Assembly: GCF_017353175.1 (NCBI RefSeq)
Contig: NZ_JAFMYW010000005.1
Location: 248,001 to 312,000 of the forward strand
Length of the DNA: 64,000 bases
Source of the DNA: Fibrella forsythiae
Lineage (GTDB): Bacteria; Bacteroidota; Bacteroidia; Cytophagales; Spirosomataceae
Reading direction: 5' to 3'
This document shows, piece after piece, positions 1 through 9,184 of the stretch (position 1 is the first letter of the stretch; the number at the start of each line of letters is the position of its first letter). Under the pieces are notes generated by a model. That model worked only from the letters and a program-made list of their open reading frames with translations, was not told the origin of the DNA and searched no databases. Both the position numbers and the translations under genes were made by a program.

Positions 1-693
1 CTGCTTAAAGAGTTTGTCAGCCAGCATATTACTTTGTTTCAACGTACCCCGGCGGTCCGCCGGGGCGGTGGACTCGCCCAAACTGGTGTTGAGCTTCTGC
101 CTGAAGCGGCGATTCTGTCATTTGCTTCTTCAGGTACGTCTGTGCCAGGTACGTTCACTAACTTCATTCAGTCGCTGTTACCCTATTTCGGGTCACACAC
201 GCCCTACCTGAATGAACTGCTCCGGCTGAAATTCCAGGAGTTGCTCCTGCACCTGTTTGAGCTCGACACAACGGGTCAGCTTCGTATCATTCTCTGGCAC
301 CTGTACCAAGGTCAGAAAACCGATCTCGATTACCTGATGAGCACGTACCTGTTGAAACCCCTGTCGATGGCTGAACTGGCCCGGATCTCAGGCCGTAGCC
401 TTTCTGCGTTTAAACGTGATTTTGAAGAACACTTCCACACCTCGCCCGGCCACTGGATTCGCCGCAAACGCCTTGAGCATGCCCATTTTCTGTTGCGCAA
501 CACCGACAAGAACGTCTCGGAAGTGAGCATGGAAATCGGCTACGAAAGCGTATCCCACTTTATCAAAGCCTATAAGCTGCAGTATGGCTTTACACCAAAG
601 CGGGCCTTTACTGTTTGTGTAGGGAGAGATTTCAACGGTCTTTCAAATACGGTGCCGGAGCAAACGCTCGAAGGAGCGGGAGAAGCTGATTAA
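1..693 (+). CDS. AraC-family transcriptional regulator, 5' end outside window
   Basis: The frame is open from base 1 and enters without a convincing start, so the N-terminus lies upstream of the window. The visible part ends with an AraC/XylS-type double helix-turn-helix of about 100 residues (positions ~360-610): a first helix pair around SMAELARISGRSLSAFKRDF and the family signature around VSEVSMEIGYESVSHFIKAY, followed by FTPKRAF. The upstream part resembles the ExsA-type ligand/oligomerisation domain. It is expected to bind DNA as an activator; the target is unknown. About 30 residues follow the HTH and match no domain I recognise. An AGGTACGTT motif lies inside at 147. Confidence 0.85.
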   Translation: MLKEFVSQHITLFQRTPAVRRGGGLAQTGVELLPEAAILSFASSGTSVPGTFTNFIQSLLPYFGSHTPYLNELLRLKFQELLLHLFELDTTGQLRIILWHLYQGQKTDLDYLMSTYLLKPLSMAELARISGRSLSAFKRDFEEHFHTSPGHWIRRKRLEHAHFLLRNTDKNVSEVSMEIGYESVSHFIKAYKLQYGFTPKRAFTVCVGRDFNGLSNTVPEQTLEGAGEAD

Positions 694-774
694 CGAATTC
701 CGGAGAATGGAATGCCCGTAAAGATCTGTTAACGGAAATATTGGTTACTTTCAGGAAAAACTATATAGACTGTT

Positions 775-1314
775 ATGAAGTCAATTCTGTTTGCTGCCAT
801 CTGCCTTCTTGGAGTGTCGTTTCACGTTCAGGCGCAAAGCGCCCCGAAACGAGACCGGATTAAATACCTTTTTGTACTTATGAAGCAGGACTCCTTGGTG
901 TTGAAGCAAATGGATGCTACGATAAACATGGCCAGAAGTGTCACGAAAATGGGAACAGGGATGGCAAAGCAGATGGTCGCCGCAGATAGTGTTCGCATAC
1001 CAGTCGATTCTGCTATGCTGAAAAGGCATGATGTGTTTATGCAAAAGATGATCAAGGTGGCGAAAGAAAATACCCTAAAGCTTATTAATGAAGATATGGT
1101 CGATATTTATGACCAGTACTTCACAGTTCAGGAAATTGAGGCGTTTTGCGCGTTTTATCAAACGCCGGCTGGCCGCAAACTGATCGATACGACGCCTGCC
1201 ATTTCAAAAGATATTATGATGCGTTCAATGACTAAGTACCAACCCGAGATTATGAAGTTGTTTAAAGAATATATGGACGAGTCGAAGCGAGAGATCGAGC
1301 AGAAATATAAATGA
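775..1314 (+). CDS. Secreted DUF2059-domain protein
   Basis: 179 residues with a clear Sec signal peptide (hydrophobic residues 4-18, cleavage after VQAQ). The C-terminal half has the DUF2059 pattern: IYDQYFTVQEIEAFCAFYQT followed by PAGRKLIDTTPAISKDIM. DUF2059 proteins are small, helical, periplasmic or exported proteins of unknown function. The gene stands alone 81 bases after the AraC gene and converges with the next gene. Function cannot be stated beyond family membership. Confidence 0.8.
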   Translation: MKSILFAAICLLGVSFHVQAQSAPKRDRIKYLFVLMKQDSLVLKQMDATINMARSVTKMGTGMAKQMVAADSVRIPVDSAMLKRHDVFMQKMIKVAKENTLKLINEDMVDIYDQYFTVQEIEAFCAFYQTPAGRKLIDTTPAISKDIMMRSMTKYQPEIMKLFKEYMDESKREIEQKYK

Positions 1315-1342
1315 GAACACGATAGGCAACCATTATAGACGT

Positions 1343-1702
1343 TCAGTTCAACGACAAAATAGATTTACCTAAACCATTGATGGCCAGTGGTTCTAACTGG
1401 GGCCAGATTTCTTTACGGGCTACATAGACCGTTACCAACGGTACTGTGCGAGTGTCATCTTTAGGGTGCGGAATTTGCCGTACTGCAGGTGGGGATACTA
1501 CTACATAGTGGCCTGAGTAGGCGGGGTCATAGAGCGAAGTTACCCTAAATTCTGCGCCATACCGGTAGTCGCCACCAAGGGCAGATTCCCTGTTAGCCCA
1601 GATATCGGGCTTTATATGAATAGCTTCTTTAGGGTCGAGGCTAGTGTAGCATACAAAGCGCAGAAGCACCTCTGGCTTGAGTATGCGTGCATTATTGTCC
1701 AT
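1343..1702 (-). CDS. Hypothetical protein, 119 aa
   Basis: A soluble 119-residue frame without signal peptide or membrane segment. It is rich in aromatic and Pro residues (for example LYDPAYSGHYVVVSPPAVRQ) and has no motif I recognise. It converges with the DUF2059 gene, leaving 28 bases between stops, and its 5' side is AT-rich DNA of the kind expected for a promoter. It looks coding (Bacteroidota-like composition and a sensible start), but it could be a lineage-specific orphan. Confidence 0.5.
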   Translation of the reverse strand: MDNNARILKPEVLLRFVCYTSLDPKEAIHIKPDIWANRESALGGDYRYGAEFRVTSLYDPAYSGHYVVVSPPAVRQIPHPKDDTRTVPLVTVYVARKEIWPQLEPLAINGLGKSILSLN

Positions 1703-2049
1703 GTGTTGCTTGTTGTTTATTGTGGAAACAAGATAGATAAGAATTTAATACAAGTAAAATATAATGACGGGTTTTATAATACAGATTAGGTATATTATTT
1801 GCGATGTGCCTACATACAGCGCCTAGTAGGCAGTACAGATACAGCTCGTTATCCTATCATCAATCGTTGTCAAATCGTGATCGTCTACCATACACTTTGA
1901 CCAAGCCTAACGCTAAAACACATTATGCAGTTTTACACCCATAGCTTCCCTCTGAACTAAAATCGCTATTTACTGGACGGATGGCGTGATGCGTAGTTCT
2001 TTGCGACCTGCCACTTTTGTAGGTACGTATTACGTTCTCCGCTACAGTT
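1703..2049. other. Intergenic region upstream of leuC
   Basis: 347 bases between divergent genes. The first ~100 bases are AT-rich and presumably carry the promoter for the minus-strand orphan. A short hairpin GCCTAC/GTAGGC sits near 1807-1831. Around 1867-1899 there is TTG followed by TACACTTTG, a TA-N3-TTTG near-match to a Bacteroidota -7 element for leuC. I see no leader peptide rich in Leu codons and no T-box-like structure. An AGGTACGTA variant of the window-wide motif lies at 2021. Confidence 0.4.
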
Positions 2050-3450
2050 ATGAGTACCCCAAAAACACTATTTGATAAAGTATGGGATGCGCATGTCATC
2101 CGGCACATCGAAGATGGTCCCGACGTGTTCTTTATTGATCGCCATTTCATTCACGAGGTAACCAGCCCGGTGGCGTTTCTGGGTCTTGAGGGCCGTAATG
2201 CGCCTGTCCTGTTCTCGGGACGTACCTTCGCAACGGCTGACCACAACACGCCCACAATCAACCAGCACCTGCCGGTAGCTGACCCATTGTCGGCTAATCA
2301 GCTGGATGCGCTGGAGCGGAATAGTGCAAAATACCATATCTCACACTGGGGCCTGGGCAACCCGAAAAATGGCATCGTACACGTGGTTGGGCCCGAAAAT
2401 GGCATTACTCTGCCCGGCATGACCATCGTTTGCGGCGACTCACATACCTCAACTCACGGTGCCTTTGGCGCTATTGCGTTCGGTATCGGCACGTCGGAAG
2501 TGGAGATGGTACTGGCCACCCAGTGTATCATGCAGCCCAAGCCGAAGAAAATGCGAATTTCGGTGAATGGTGAGCTGGGTAAAGGTGTGCTGCCGAAAGA
2601 CGTGGCGCTATACATCATTGCGCAGATTTCGGCGAGTGGTGCTACAGGCTACTTCGTTGAATATGCCGGCGACGTATTCCGTAACATGAGCATGGAAGGC
2701 CGTATGACGGTCTGCAACATGAGCATCGAGATGGGCGCGCGCGGCGGTATGATTGCTCCCGACGCCACTACGCTAACGTACCTGAACGGCCGTGATCTGG
2801 CTCCTAAGGGTGAGGCCTGGGATAAGCTGGTTCCGTATTGGGAATCGCTGACGACCGACGAAGGGGCTACGTTCGATAACGACCTGACATTCAACGCCGC
2901 CGACATTGAGCCACAGATTACGTATGGCACCAACCCCGGCATGGGTACGGGCGTAACCAAGCAAATTCCCTTAGCGGCCGATCAGCAGGATGGCGATGCC
3001 AGTTATAAGAAATCGCTGAACTACATGGGTTTCGCCGAAAACGAATCCATGATCGGTAAACCCATCGATTTCGTGTTCCTGGGAAGTTGCACCAACGGTC
3101 GTATCGAAGACTTCCGGGCGTTTGCCTCCATCGTGAAAGGCCGCAAAAAAGCCGACAACGTAACGGCCTGGTTGGTACCGGGTTCGCACATCGTGGAGGC
3201 GCAGATCAAGGAAGAGGGTATTCTGGATATTCTGACCGAAGCCGGTTTTGCGCTGCGCCAGCCTGGTTGCTCGGCCTGTCTGGCCATGAACGACGACAAA
3301 GTACCAGCCGGTAAATACGCCGTATCAACGTCGAACCGCAACTTCGAAGGCCGTCAGGGGCCCGGTGCGCGTACCCTCCTGGCCAGCCCGCTGGTAGCCG
3401 CCGCCGCCGCCGTAACGGGCGTAGTGACAGACCCAAGAATACTGTTGTAA
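2050..3450 (+). CDS. leuC: 3-isopropylmalate dehydratase large subunit
   Basis: 466 residues, the normal length for bacterial LeuC. With LeuD it isomerises 2-isopropylmalate to 3-isopropylmalate in leucine synthesis, using a [4Fe-4S] cluster. The aconitase-family cluster ligands are visible as Cys347 (in [11 protein letters not shown]) and Cys407/Cys410 (in GCSACLAMN). [19 protein letters not shown] near the N-terminal third is also typical. It is the first gene of the leucine cluster and is separated from leuD by a long inverted repeat rather than the usual few bases. The start is the first ATG of the frame and matches the family N-terminus. Confidence 0.97.
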   Translation: MSTPKTLFDKVWDAHVIRHIEDGPDVFFIDRHFIHEVTSPVAFLGLEGRNAPVLFSGRTFATADHNTPTINQHLPVADPLSANQLDALERNSAKYHISHWGLGNPKNGIVHVVGPENGITLPGMTIVCGDSHTSTHGAFGAIAFGIGTSEVEMVLATQCIMQPKPKKMRISVNGELGKGVLPKDVALYIIAQISASGATGYFVEYAGDVFRNMSMEGRMTVCNMSIEMGARGGMIAPDATTLTYLNGRDLAPKGEAWDKLVPYWESLTTDEGATFDNDLTFNAADIEPQITYGTNPGMGTGVTKQIPLAADQQDGDASYKKSLNYMGFAENESMIGKPIDFVFLGSCTNGRIEDFRAFASIVKGRKKADNVTAWLVPGSHIVEAQIKEEGILDILTEAGFALRQPGCSACLAMNDDKVPAGKYAVSTSNRNFEGRQGPGARTLLASPLVAAAAAVTGVVTDPRILL

Positions 3451-3452
3451 AA

Positions 3453-3545
3453 AGTTTGCTGTTTGCCGTTTACTGTTGCGCTGCTACCATACCTAATCAC
3501 AGTTTAGCAGCGCAACAGTAAACGGCAAACAGCAAACAGCAAACT
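3453..3545. repeat. Long inverted repeat between leuC and leuD
   Basis: Left arm 3453-3486 and right arm 3505-3545 are complementary, with an 18-base loop. The right arm holds one extra 7-base unit (agcaaac), consistent with slippage. The arms are built of reiterated GTTTGCT-like words and end at the apex in GTTGCGCTGCTA, a core shared with four other repeats in this window. It starts 3 bases after the leuC stop and ends 9 bases before the leuD ATG, so it would form a strong hairpin inside a probable operon. Confidence 0.9.
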
Positions 3546-3554
3546 CATTTCCCC

Positions 3555-4151
3555 ATGGCTTACGATAAATTTACCATACTCCGTAGTAGTGCCGTTCCGA
3601 TGCCGATCGAGAACGTGGATACGGATCAGATTATTCCCGCCCGTTTCCTGAAAGCCACCGAGCGCACAGGATTCGGCGACAACCTGTTCCGCGACTGGCG
3701 GTACAATAACGACAATACGCCTAAAGCCGATTTCGTGCTGAACAACCCAACCTATTCGGGCAAAATCCTGGTTGGCGGCAAGAACTTTGGTAGCGGATCG
3801 AGCCGCGAGCATGCTGCCTGGGCCATTTACGATTACGGTTTCCGTTGCGTAGTGTCGAGCTTTTTCGCCGACATTTTCAAAGGAAACGCGCTGAACATCG
3901 GCATCTTACCGGTGCAGGTGAGTCCCGAGTTCCTTGAGAAGATCTTCGCCGCTATTGACGCTGATGCGAACACGGAACTGGAAGTAAACTTGCCTGCGCA
4001 GACGATCACCATTCTGGCCACGGGCGAGAGCGAGTCGTTTGCTATCAACAGCTACAAGAAAGACAACCTTACCAACGGCTACGACGACATCGACTACCTG
4101 CTGTCGATGAAACCCGAAATCGAAGCCTTCGCTGAAACGAGGCCATTTTAA
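3555..4151 (+). CDS. leuD: 3-isopropylmalate dehydratase small subunit
   Basis: 198 residues, the normal size for LeuD. It forms the swivel domain that completes the isopropylmalate isomerase active site with LeuC. The family signature is visible as [14 protein letters not shown] near the N-terminus and [20 protein letters not shown] around residues 78-97. It follows leuC after an inverted repeat and is followed by another, so co-transcription is likely but punctuated by structured RNA. Confidence 0.96.
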   Translation: MAYDKFTILRSSAVPMPIENVDTDQIIPARFLKATERTGFGDNLFRDWRYNNDNTPKADFVLNNPTYSGKILVGGKNFGSGSSREHAAWAIYDYGFRCVVSSFFADIFKGNALNIGILPVQVSPEFLEKIFAAIDADANTELEVNLPAQTITILATGESESFAINSYKKDNLTNGYDDIDYLLSMKPEIEAFAETRPF

Positions 4152-4252
4152 AGAGTGAAAGAGTGAATGAGCGAAAGAATGACTAATGTGGTCGATTAGT
4201 CATGCGACAATAATCTTTCGCTCATTCACTCATTCATTCGTTCACTCTTTGA
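4151..4252. repeat. Inverted repeat between leuD and the IPMS-family gene
   Basis: Imperfect inverted repeat. The left arm is made of GAGTGAA/GAGCGAA words from 4151, the right arm of their complements ending at 4252, and the apex contains GACTAAT/ATTAGTC. It begins at the leuD stop and ends 3 bases before the next ATG. A frame opening upstream reads through the right arm and should not be taken as coding. Confidence 0.85.
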
Positions 4253-4254
4253 CT

Positions 4255-5775
4255 ATGAAACGTCGCTACATTGAAATGATGGATACGACACTCCGCGATG
4301 GTGAACAGACCAGCGGCGTGTCGTTTTCCGCGTCCGAAAAACTGGCGCTGGCGCAGTTGCTACTCACCGAAGTCAAGGTCGATCGGGTAGAGGTGGCTTC
4401 GGCGCGGGTGTCGGCGGGCGAGTTGGAGGCCGTAAAGCAGATTACCTGCTGGGCTGCCAATGCCGGACTGCTGGATAAGGTCGAGGTGCTCACGTTTGTG
4501 GACGGACAGGCTTCTCTCGACTGGATGAAGGCGTCGGGCGCGAAGGTGATGAACCTGCTGACCAAAGGTTCGCTGAATCACCTGACCCACCAGCTAAAGA
4601 AAACACCAGACTGCCATTTTGCCGAGATTCAGCAAGTAATTGCTGACGCGCATCAGCTTGGTATTCAGACGAATGTGTATCTGGAAGACTGGAGCAACGG
4701 CATGCGAAACTCGCCCGAGTACGTGTTGCAGTATCTGGATTTCATTCAGACCCAACCCATTCGCCGCGTGTTGTTGCCCGACACGCTGGGTGTATTGACG
4801 CCGACCGAAAGCTACACGTTCGTCCATCAGCTGGTGACCCGTTACCCAAAATTACATTTCGATTTCCATGCTCATAATGACTATGATCTGGGCGTTGCCA
4901 ATGTCATGGAAGCCATTCGGGCAGGGGCACACGGCATTCACCTGACCGTGAACGGGCTGGGCGAACGGGCAGGTAATGCGCCAATGGCCAGCGTCATTGC
5001 CGTGCTGCGCGACTTCATGCCCGAGGTACGTATGGGCGTTGTCGAAAAGTCGCTGTATCAGGTCAGTAAGATTGTCGAGACGTTTTCGGGGCTTCGTATT
5101 CCAGATAATAAACCCGTCGTTGGCGACAACGTATTTACCCAAACAGCCGGTATTCATGCCGACGGCGATAAGAAGAACAATCTGTATTTCAACGCCTTGC
5201 TGCCCGAACGCTTCGGCCGGAAACGGAGCTATGCGCTGGGTAAGATGTCTGGTAAAGCCAACATCGAAAATAATCTACGCGAACTGGGTATTCAATTGTC
5301 GGAAGACGACCTGAAGAAAGTGACGCAGCGCGTGATCGAGTTGGGTGATCTGAAAGAAGTGGTTACGCGCGAAGATCTGCCGTATGTCATTTCTGACGTG
5401 CTGCACACGAGTTCAGTGGCGGCGCGGGTGGAGGTGTTGAATTATGTGCTGACACACTCAAAAGACCTAAAACCGTCGGCCACCCTCCGGGTACGTATCG
5501 ACGAAGAGCAATTCGAAGAAAACGCCCAGGGCGATGGGCAATACGATGCCTTTATGAACGCGCTGAAGAGCATTTACAGCCGCAAGAAAATGACGTTGCC
5601 GATGCTGACCGACTACGCCGTACGGATTCCGACCGGCGGCCGGACCGATGCCCTGTGTGAGACGATCATCACCTGGAAATCGACAACGAACGAATTTAAA
5701 ACCCGGGGCCTCGATTCTGACCAAACAGTGTCGGCCATCAAGGCAACCCAAAAAATGTTGAATACTTTAGAATAA
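4255..5775 (+). CDS. 2-isopropylmalate/citramalate synthase family, long form with regulatory domain
   Basis: 506 residues from ATG 4255. The N-terminal HMGL-like TIM barrel (about residues 1-270) opens with [13 protein letters not shown], has the metal-binding HAHNDYDLG motif and the NGLGERAGNAP signature. The C-terminal ~150 residues form the LeuA-dimer allosteric domain. The family condenses acetyl-CoA with a 2-oxo acid: 2-oxoisovalerate (LeuA), or pyruvate (CimA, giving citramalate for isoleucine). Its place between leuD and leuB argues for branched-chain amino-acid synthesis, and a second, short-form synthase lies at 7314. Which substrate it uses cannot be settled from sequence alone. 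Confidence 0.85.
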   Translation: MKRRYIEMMDTTLRDGEQTSGVSFSASEKLALAQLLLTEVKVDRVEVASARVSAGELEAVKQITCWAANAGLLDKVEVLTFVDGQASLDWMKASGAKVMNLLTKGSLNHLTHQLKKTPDCHFAEIQQVIADAHQLGIQTNVYLEDWSNGMRNSPEYVLQYLDFIQTQPIRRVLLPDTLGVLTPTESYTFVHQLVTRYPKLHFDFHAHNDYDLGVANVMEAIRAGAHGIHLTVNGLGERAGNAPMASVIAVLRDFMPEVRMGVVEKSLYQVSKIVETFSGLRIPDNKPVVGDNVFTQTAGIHADGDKKNNLYFNALLPERFGRKRSYALGKMSGKANIENNLRELGIQLSEDDLKKVTQRVIELGDLKEVVTREDLPYVISDVLHTSSVAARVEVLNYVLTHSKDLKPSATLRVRIDEEQFEENAQGDGQYDAFMNALKSIYSRKKMTLPMLTDYAVRIPTGGRTDALCETIITWKSTTNEFKTRGLDSDQTVSAIKATQKMLNTLE

Positions 5776-5878
5776 AGGGAGAAGAGGGAAGAAAGGGAAT
5801 AGAGGGAGGAAGGGGGCTTATGCGTTAGCTCCCTTCCTCTCCCTCTTCCCTCTACTCCCTTTCCTCCGTTCCTCCTTA
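5776..5878. repeat. Purine-rich inverted repeat before leuB
   Basis: The left arm is a run of GGGAGAAGAGGGAA-type words and the right arm its approximate complement (CTCCCTTCCTC-type words), around a short GGCTTATGCGTTAGCT centre. It fills nearly the whole gap between the synthase stop and the leuB ATG at 5882. The same purine word family recurs at 33005-33119. Confidence 0.8.
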
Positions 5879-5881
5879 TTT

Positions 5882-6955
5882 ATGAACAAACACATTCTCG
5901 TTGTGCCCGGTGATGGCATTGGGGCCGAAGTGACGACTGTCGGCAAACAGGTATTAGAGGCGATTGCCCGAAAGTTCAACCATGAATTCACCTACGACGA
6001 AGCCCTCATTGGCCACGTAGCCATTGAAGCCACCGGGGACGCGCTCCCAGCCGAGACGCTCGAAAAAATGCGGACTGCCGACGCCGTATTGTTCGGCGCC
6101 GTAGGGCATCCCAAATACGACAACGACCCGTCGGCCAAGGTACGTCCCGAGCAAGGGCTGTTGCAAATGCGGAAAGAGCTGGGGCTGTACGCCAACCTGC
6201 GTCCGATCAAGCTGTTTGATGAACTGTTGAGCTCATCGAGCATCAAACCCGAAATTCTGCGCGGAGCTGATATTCTGTTTTTCCGTGAACTGACCGGCGA
6301 TGTGTATTTCGGCGAAAAAACGCGTTCAGAGGATCGTAGCACCGCTTCCGACCTGATGATCTACCACAAGTACGAAGTGGAGCGTATTGTACGGAAGGCG
6401 TTCGAGGCGGCCCGTACCCGGCGGAACAAGCTGATGAGCGTGGACAAGGCCAATGTACTGGAAAGCAGTCGCTTATGGCGCGAAGTAGTGCAGGCGCTGA
6501 CGCCCGAGTACCCCGACGTAGAAGTCGAACACCAATTCATCGACGCGGCTGCGATGCTGCTGATCAAAGACCCCAAGCGGTTCGATGTGGTCGTGACGGG
6601 AAACCTGTTTGGTGATATCCTGACCGATGAAGCCTCACAAATTGCCGGGTCAATGGGCATGCTGGCGTCAGCGTCGGTAGGCGATAGCACGGGCGTATAC
6701 GAGCCTATTCACGGTTCAGCGCACGATATCACCGGAAAAGGTGTGGCCAACCCACTGGCGTCGGTATTGTCAGTGGCGCTGTTGTTGGATATCTCGTTTG
6801 GGATGAAAGCTGAATCAGAAGCCGTTATCGCTGCCGTTGATGCCGTCCTGAAAGATGGTTATCGCACCCGCGACATTGCCGATGCCGACACAGCCGCTGA
6901 TAAGCTGCTGGGTACGTTCGCAATGGGCGAGCAGGTGCTGTCGCATTTGGCATAG
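5882..6955 (+). CDS. leuB: 3-isopropylmalate dehydrogenase
   Basis: 357 residues, normal for LeuB. It oxidatively decarboxylates 3-isopropylmalate with NAD+ to 2-oxoisocaproate. Visible are VPGDGIGAEV at the N-terminus, the substrate-binding Arg segment near LLQMRKELGLYANLRP, the Lys/Asp region SVDKANVLESSRLWR, the metal-binding DILTDEASQIAGSMGML and the adenine loop YEPIHGSAHDI. It completes the leucine set leuC-leuD-synthase-leuB in one orientation. Confidence 0.96.
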   Translation: MNKHILVVPGDGIGAEVTTVGKQVLEAIARKFNHEFTYDEALIGHVAIEATGDALPAETLEKMRTADAVLFGAVGHPKYDNDPSAKVRPEQGLLQMRKELGLYANLRPIKLFDELLSSSSIKPEILRGADILFFRELTGDVYFGEKTRSEDRSTASDLMIYHKYEVERIVRKAFEAARTRRNKLMSVDKANVLESSRLWREVVQALTPEYPDVEVEHQFIDAAAMLLIKDPKRFDVVVTGNLFGDILTDEASQIAGSMGMLASASVGDSTGVYEPIHGSAHDITGKGVANPLASVLSVALLLDISFGMKAESEAVIAAVDAVLKDGYRTRDIADADTAADKLLGTFAMGEQVLSHLA

Positions 6956-7005
6956 GGTAAGTGCTTAGGTTAGTATTTAGTTGATAGATAGCGTGTTGCT
7001 TTAAT

Positions 7006-7135
7006 GTAATGTGCTACGCGAGTAGGGCCCTTCGACAGGCTCAGGGTGACATTCCGACTCAAGTTCGTCATGAACATCTGGATGTGAGCTGTCACCCTGA
7101 GCCTGTCGAAGGGCCCTACTCGCGTAGCACATTAC
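7006..7135. repeat. 46-bp perfect inverted repeat between leuB and leuA
   Basis: Arms 7006-7051 and 7090-7135 are exactly complementary over 46 bases, with a 38-base loop. The arms contain CTTCGACAGGCTCAGGGTGA, a word I know as a common dispersed intergenic repeat in many bacterial genomes, unlike the locus-specific words of neighbouring repeats. It may end leuB transcripts, or be a small mobile palindrome. Confidence 0.9.
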
Positions 7136-7247
7136 GAAACAGCCATCATATATCAGGCAATCTATATCATGGGGCTTTTGGGAATTCATGTTACCACAGC
7201 GCTCCAAAAATTCTTTTTCCTAAGCATCGTAAGAATCAAAATCTGGT

Positions 7248-7255
7248 TATTTTTG
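7248..7255 (+). promoter_or_regulatory. Candidate -7 element for leuA
   Basis: TATTTTTG fits the Bacteroidota TAnnTTTG -7 consensus and lies 59 bases before the leuA ATG. No TTG is seen at the usual -33 spacing, so this is tentative. A separate promoter would make leuA independent of leuB, in line with the long palindrome between them. Confidence 0.4.
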
Positions 7256-7313
7256 TAGTGAAATAACGCATATAGCGAAATTTCGCTGCAAAACCTTCCG
7301 TCTGATTTTGACC

Positions 7314-8453
7314 ATGAGCAACCGGATTTACATCTTTGATACTACCCTTCGCGACGGCGAACAAGTGCCTGGCTGTCAGCTAACTACCGACGAAAAAGTA
7401 CAGGTGGCTATTCAACTGGAGCTACTTGGTGTAGACGTAATTGAGGCTGGATTTCCTGTGTCGAGCCCAGGCGATTTTCGGTCGGTGGTCGAGATTTCGA
7501 AAGCCGTAACTAACCCAACTGTTTGTGCGTTGTCGCGGGCGGTTGTGGGCGATATCGATGCAGCTGGTGAGGCGCTTAAGCATGCCAAACGCGGTCGTAT
7601 CCATACCGGCATTGGCGCGTCGGATATTCACATTCGCAACAAATTCGGCAGCACCCGCGAAGCCATTCTGGAGCAGGCGGTAAGAGCCGTGAAGCACGCT
7701 CGTGGGTACGTTGATGACGTAGAGTTCTACGCCGAAGATGCCGGCCGGGCCGATCTGGATTTCCTGTGCCGCCTCACCGAAGCGGTGATCAGCGCAGGCG
7801 CTACGGTTGTCAATATTCCCGATACTACGGGCTATTGCCTGCCTAGCCAGTACGGCGACAAGATCAAGTACATCTACAACAACGTACCCAACGTCGATAA
7901 AGCCACCATCTCTATTCACTGCCACAACGACCTGGGTCTGGCCACGGCCAATTCGCTGGCGGGTATCATGGGTGGTGCACGGCAGATTGAGTGTACGATA
8001 AACGGCATCGGCGAGCGGGCGGGGAACACCTCCCTCGAAGAGGTGGTGATGGCCATGAAAGTGCATAAAGAGCTGGGCTTTGAAACGGGCATCGACACCA
8101 CGCGTCTGTATCCGGTAAGCCAGCTGGTATCGGGTCTGATGCGGATGCCGGTGCAGGCCAACAAAGCTATTGTGGGCCGCAACGCCTTCGCCCACTCATC
8201 AGGCATTCACCAGGACGGTCACCTGAAGCATACCGAGAACTATGAGATCATGAACCCGCTGGACGTGGGCGTCGATAAGTCGCTGATCATCCTAACAGCG
8301 CGCTCTGGTCGCCATGCGCTCCGCCACCGTCTCGAACTACTGGGTTACCGCTACGACAAACCCACTCTGGATACCATCTACACTCGCTTCCTCGACATGG
8401 CTGACGTTCGTAAGGAGGTCAACGACAAAGATTTGATGGAACTGGTACGCTAA
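7314..8453 (+). CDS. leuA: 2-isopropylmalate synthase, short form
   Basis: 379 residues from ATG 7314; a TTG two codons earlier is less likely. It is a HMGL-like TIM barrel with [15 protein letters not shown] at the N-terminus, the metal-binding [13 protein letters not shown] motif and [15 protein letters not shown]. It closely follows the LeuA/homocitrate synthase pattern, including [12 protein letters not shown]. It lacks the C-terminal LeuA-dimer regulatory domain, so it should not be feedback-inhibited in the classical way. It probably condenses acetyl-CoA with 2-oxoisovalerate, the first leucine step, while the long-form paralogue at 4255 may take another role. It ends at a strong terminator. 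Confidence 0.88.
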   Translation: MSNRIYIFDTTLRDGEQVPGCQLTTDEKVQVAIQLELLGVDVIEAGFPVSSPGDFRSVVEISKAVTNPTVCALSRAVVGDIDAAGEALKHAKRGRIHTGIGASDIHIRNKFGSTREAILEQAVRAVKHARGYVDDVEFYAEDAGRADLDFLCRLTEAVISAGATVVNIPDTTGYCLPSQYGDKIKYIYNNVPNVDKATISIHCHNDLGLATANSLAGIMGGARQIECTINGIGERAGNTSLEEVVMAMKVHKELGFETGIDTTRLYPVSQLVSGLMRMPVQANKAIVGRNAFAHSSGIHQDGHLKHTENYEIMNPLDVGVDKSLIILTARSGRHALRHRLELLGYRYDKPTLDTIYTRFLDMADVRKEVNDKDLMELVR

Positions 8454-8454
8454 C

Positions 8455-8493
8455 ATAAAAAATGCCCTGCCATAACAGCGGGGCATTTTTTAT
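8455..8493. terminator. Rho-independent terminator after leuA
   Basis: Perfect 13-base arms ATAAAAAATGCCC (8455-8467) and its complement (8481-8493), with a 13-base loop and U-rich flank. It starts one base after the leuA stop and would work in both directions. Confidence 0.85.
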
Positions 8494-8644
8494 GCTGGAT
8501 TGCTAACCTGTAATTGAAACCAATCGCTGCATTTTGCCTCGAAAACAGCAGGTTTGATACCAGCTTTTGCCGCCGTAGCCAGTAGCCTCATTGGCATGAA
8601 TGTTGTACTGAACATCTGTTGTATCACGTGTTTTTTCAGCTCCT

Positions 8645-9184
8645 GTGAAAAAAGCGGTTTCCATCGGTCTGTTCAGTTTACTTGTTTACCACACGTTAGC
8701 CTATGTACTGGTGTGCATTGCCTCGTGGTGGCAGGCAGAGCATGACCTATCACAACGCCTACAGGTATACCGCTCCGTTGATAGTGTTGTCGAGTTCCAG
8801 ATCCCGCTGCACGGCAAAACCGACGGAGCCACCATGGCCCGCACCACCGAGGATGGCTTTCGATACCGGGACCATTATTACACCGTGATTAGTCTTGAGG
8901 TGTTGGACGATACGCTGCATATCGCCAGCATGGAGGTCCAAAATCAATCGTTATGGCAGGATGATCTGCTCATGTTTTTAACAGAACATGTGTCTGGTAG
9001 CAGTGACCATAATCAGAAAGCAACTCAATTTCTTAAGTTTCTCCTCAAGGAATATTCGGCGTCGCCACGAACCGAATTTACGTTCGTTTTTCCCTACTGG
9101 CGGGAAGTGATCCGTATTCCCGGCTGGTTGTTCATGGTGACCTCACGAGCCCTGCCTGTCCATTTGCCCCCTCCCCGTTGCTAA
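8645..9184 (+). CDS. Membrane-anchored hypothetical protein
   Basis: 179 residues from GTG 8645. Residues 5-28 form one hydrophobic segment, either an uncleaved anchor or a signal sequence, followed by a mixed, mostly polar domain (LHGKTDGATMARTTEDGFRY, then DDTLHIASMEVQNQSLWQDD). A second hydrophobic stretch near the C-terminus (IRIPGWLFMVTS) could touch the membrane. I recognise no family. It stands alone between the leuA terminator and the haloperoxidase genes. Confidence 0.6.
   Translation: MKKAVSIGLFSLLVYHTLAYVLVCIASWWQAEHDLSQRLQVYRSVDSVVEFQIPLHGKTDGATMARTTEDGFRYRDHYYTVISLEVLDDTLHIASMEVQNQSLWQDDLLMFLTEHVSGSSDHNQKATQFLKFLLKEYSASPRTEFTFVFPYWREVIRIPGWLFMVTSRALPVHLPPPRC

Noticed and set aside
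1343-1702. Toxin or antitoxin
   Set aside because: There is no partner gene and no toxin motif; kept only as hypothetical.
4186-4254. N-terminal extension of the long-form synthase
   Set aside because: The segment is translated inverted-repeat DNA; the ATG at 4255 gives the family N-terminus.
7006-7135. Insertion sequence or CRISPR repeat
   Set aside because: There is only one palindrome and no spacers, no transposase and no direct repeats at its edges.
7422-8195. 257-residue frame antisense to leuA
   Set aside because: Shadow of leuA, which has intact catalytic motifs.
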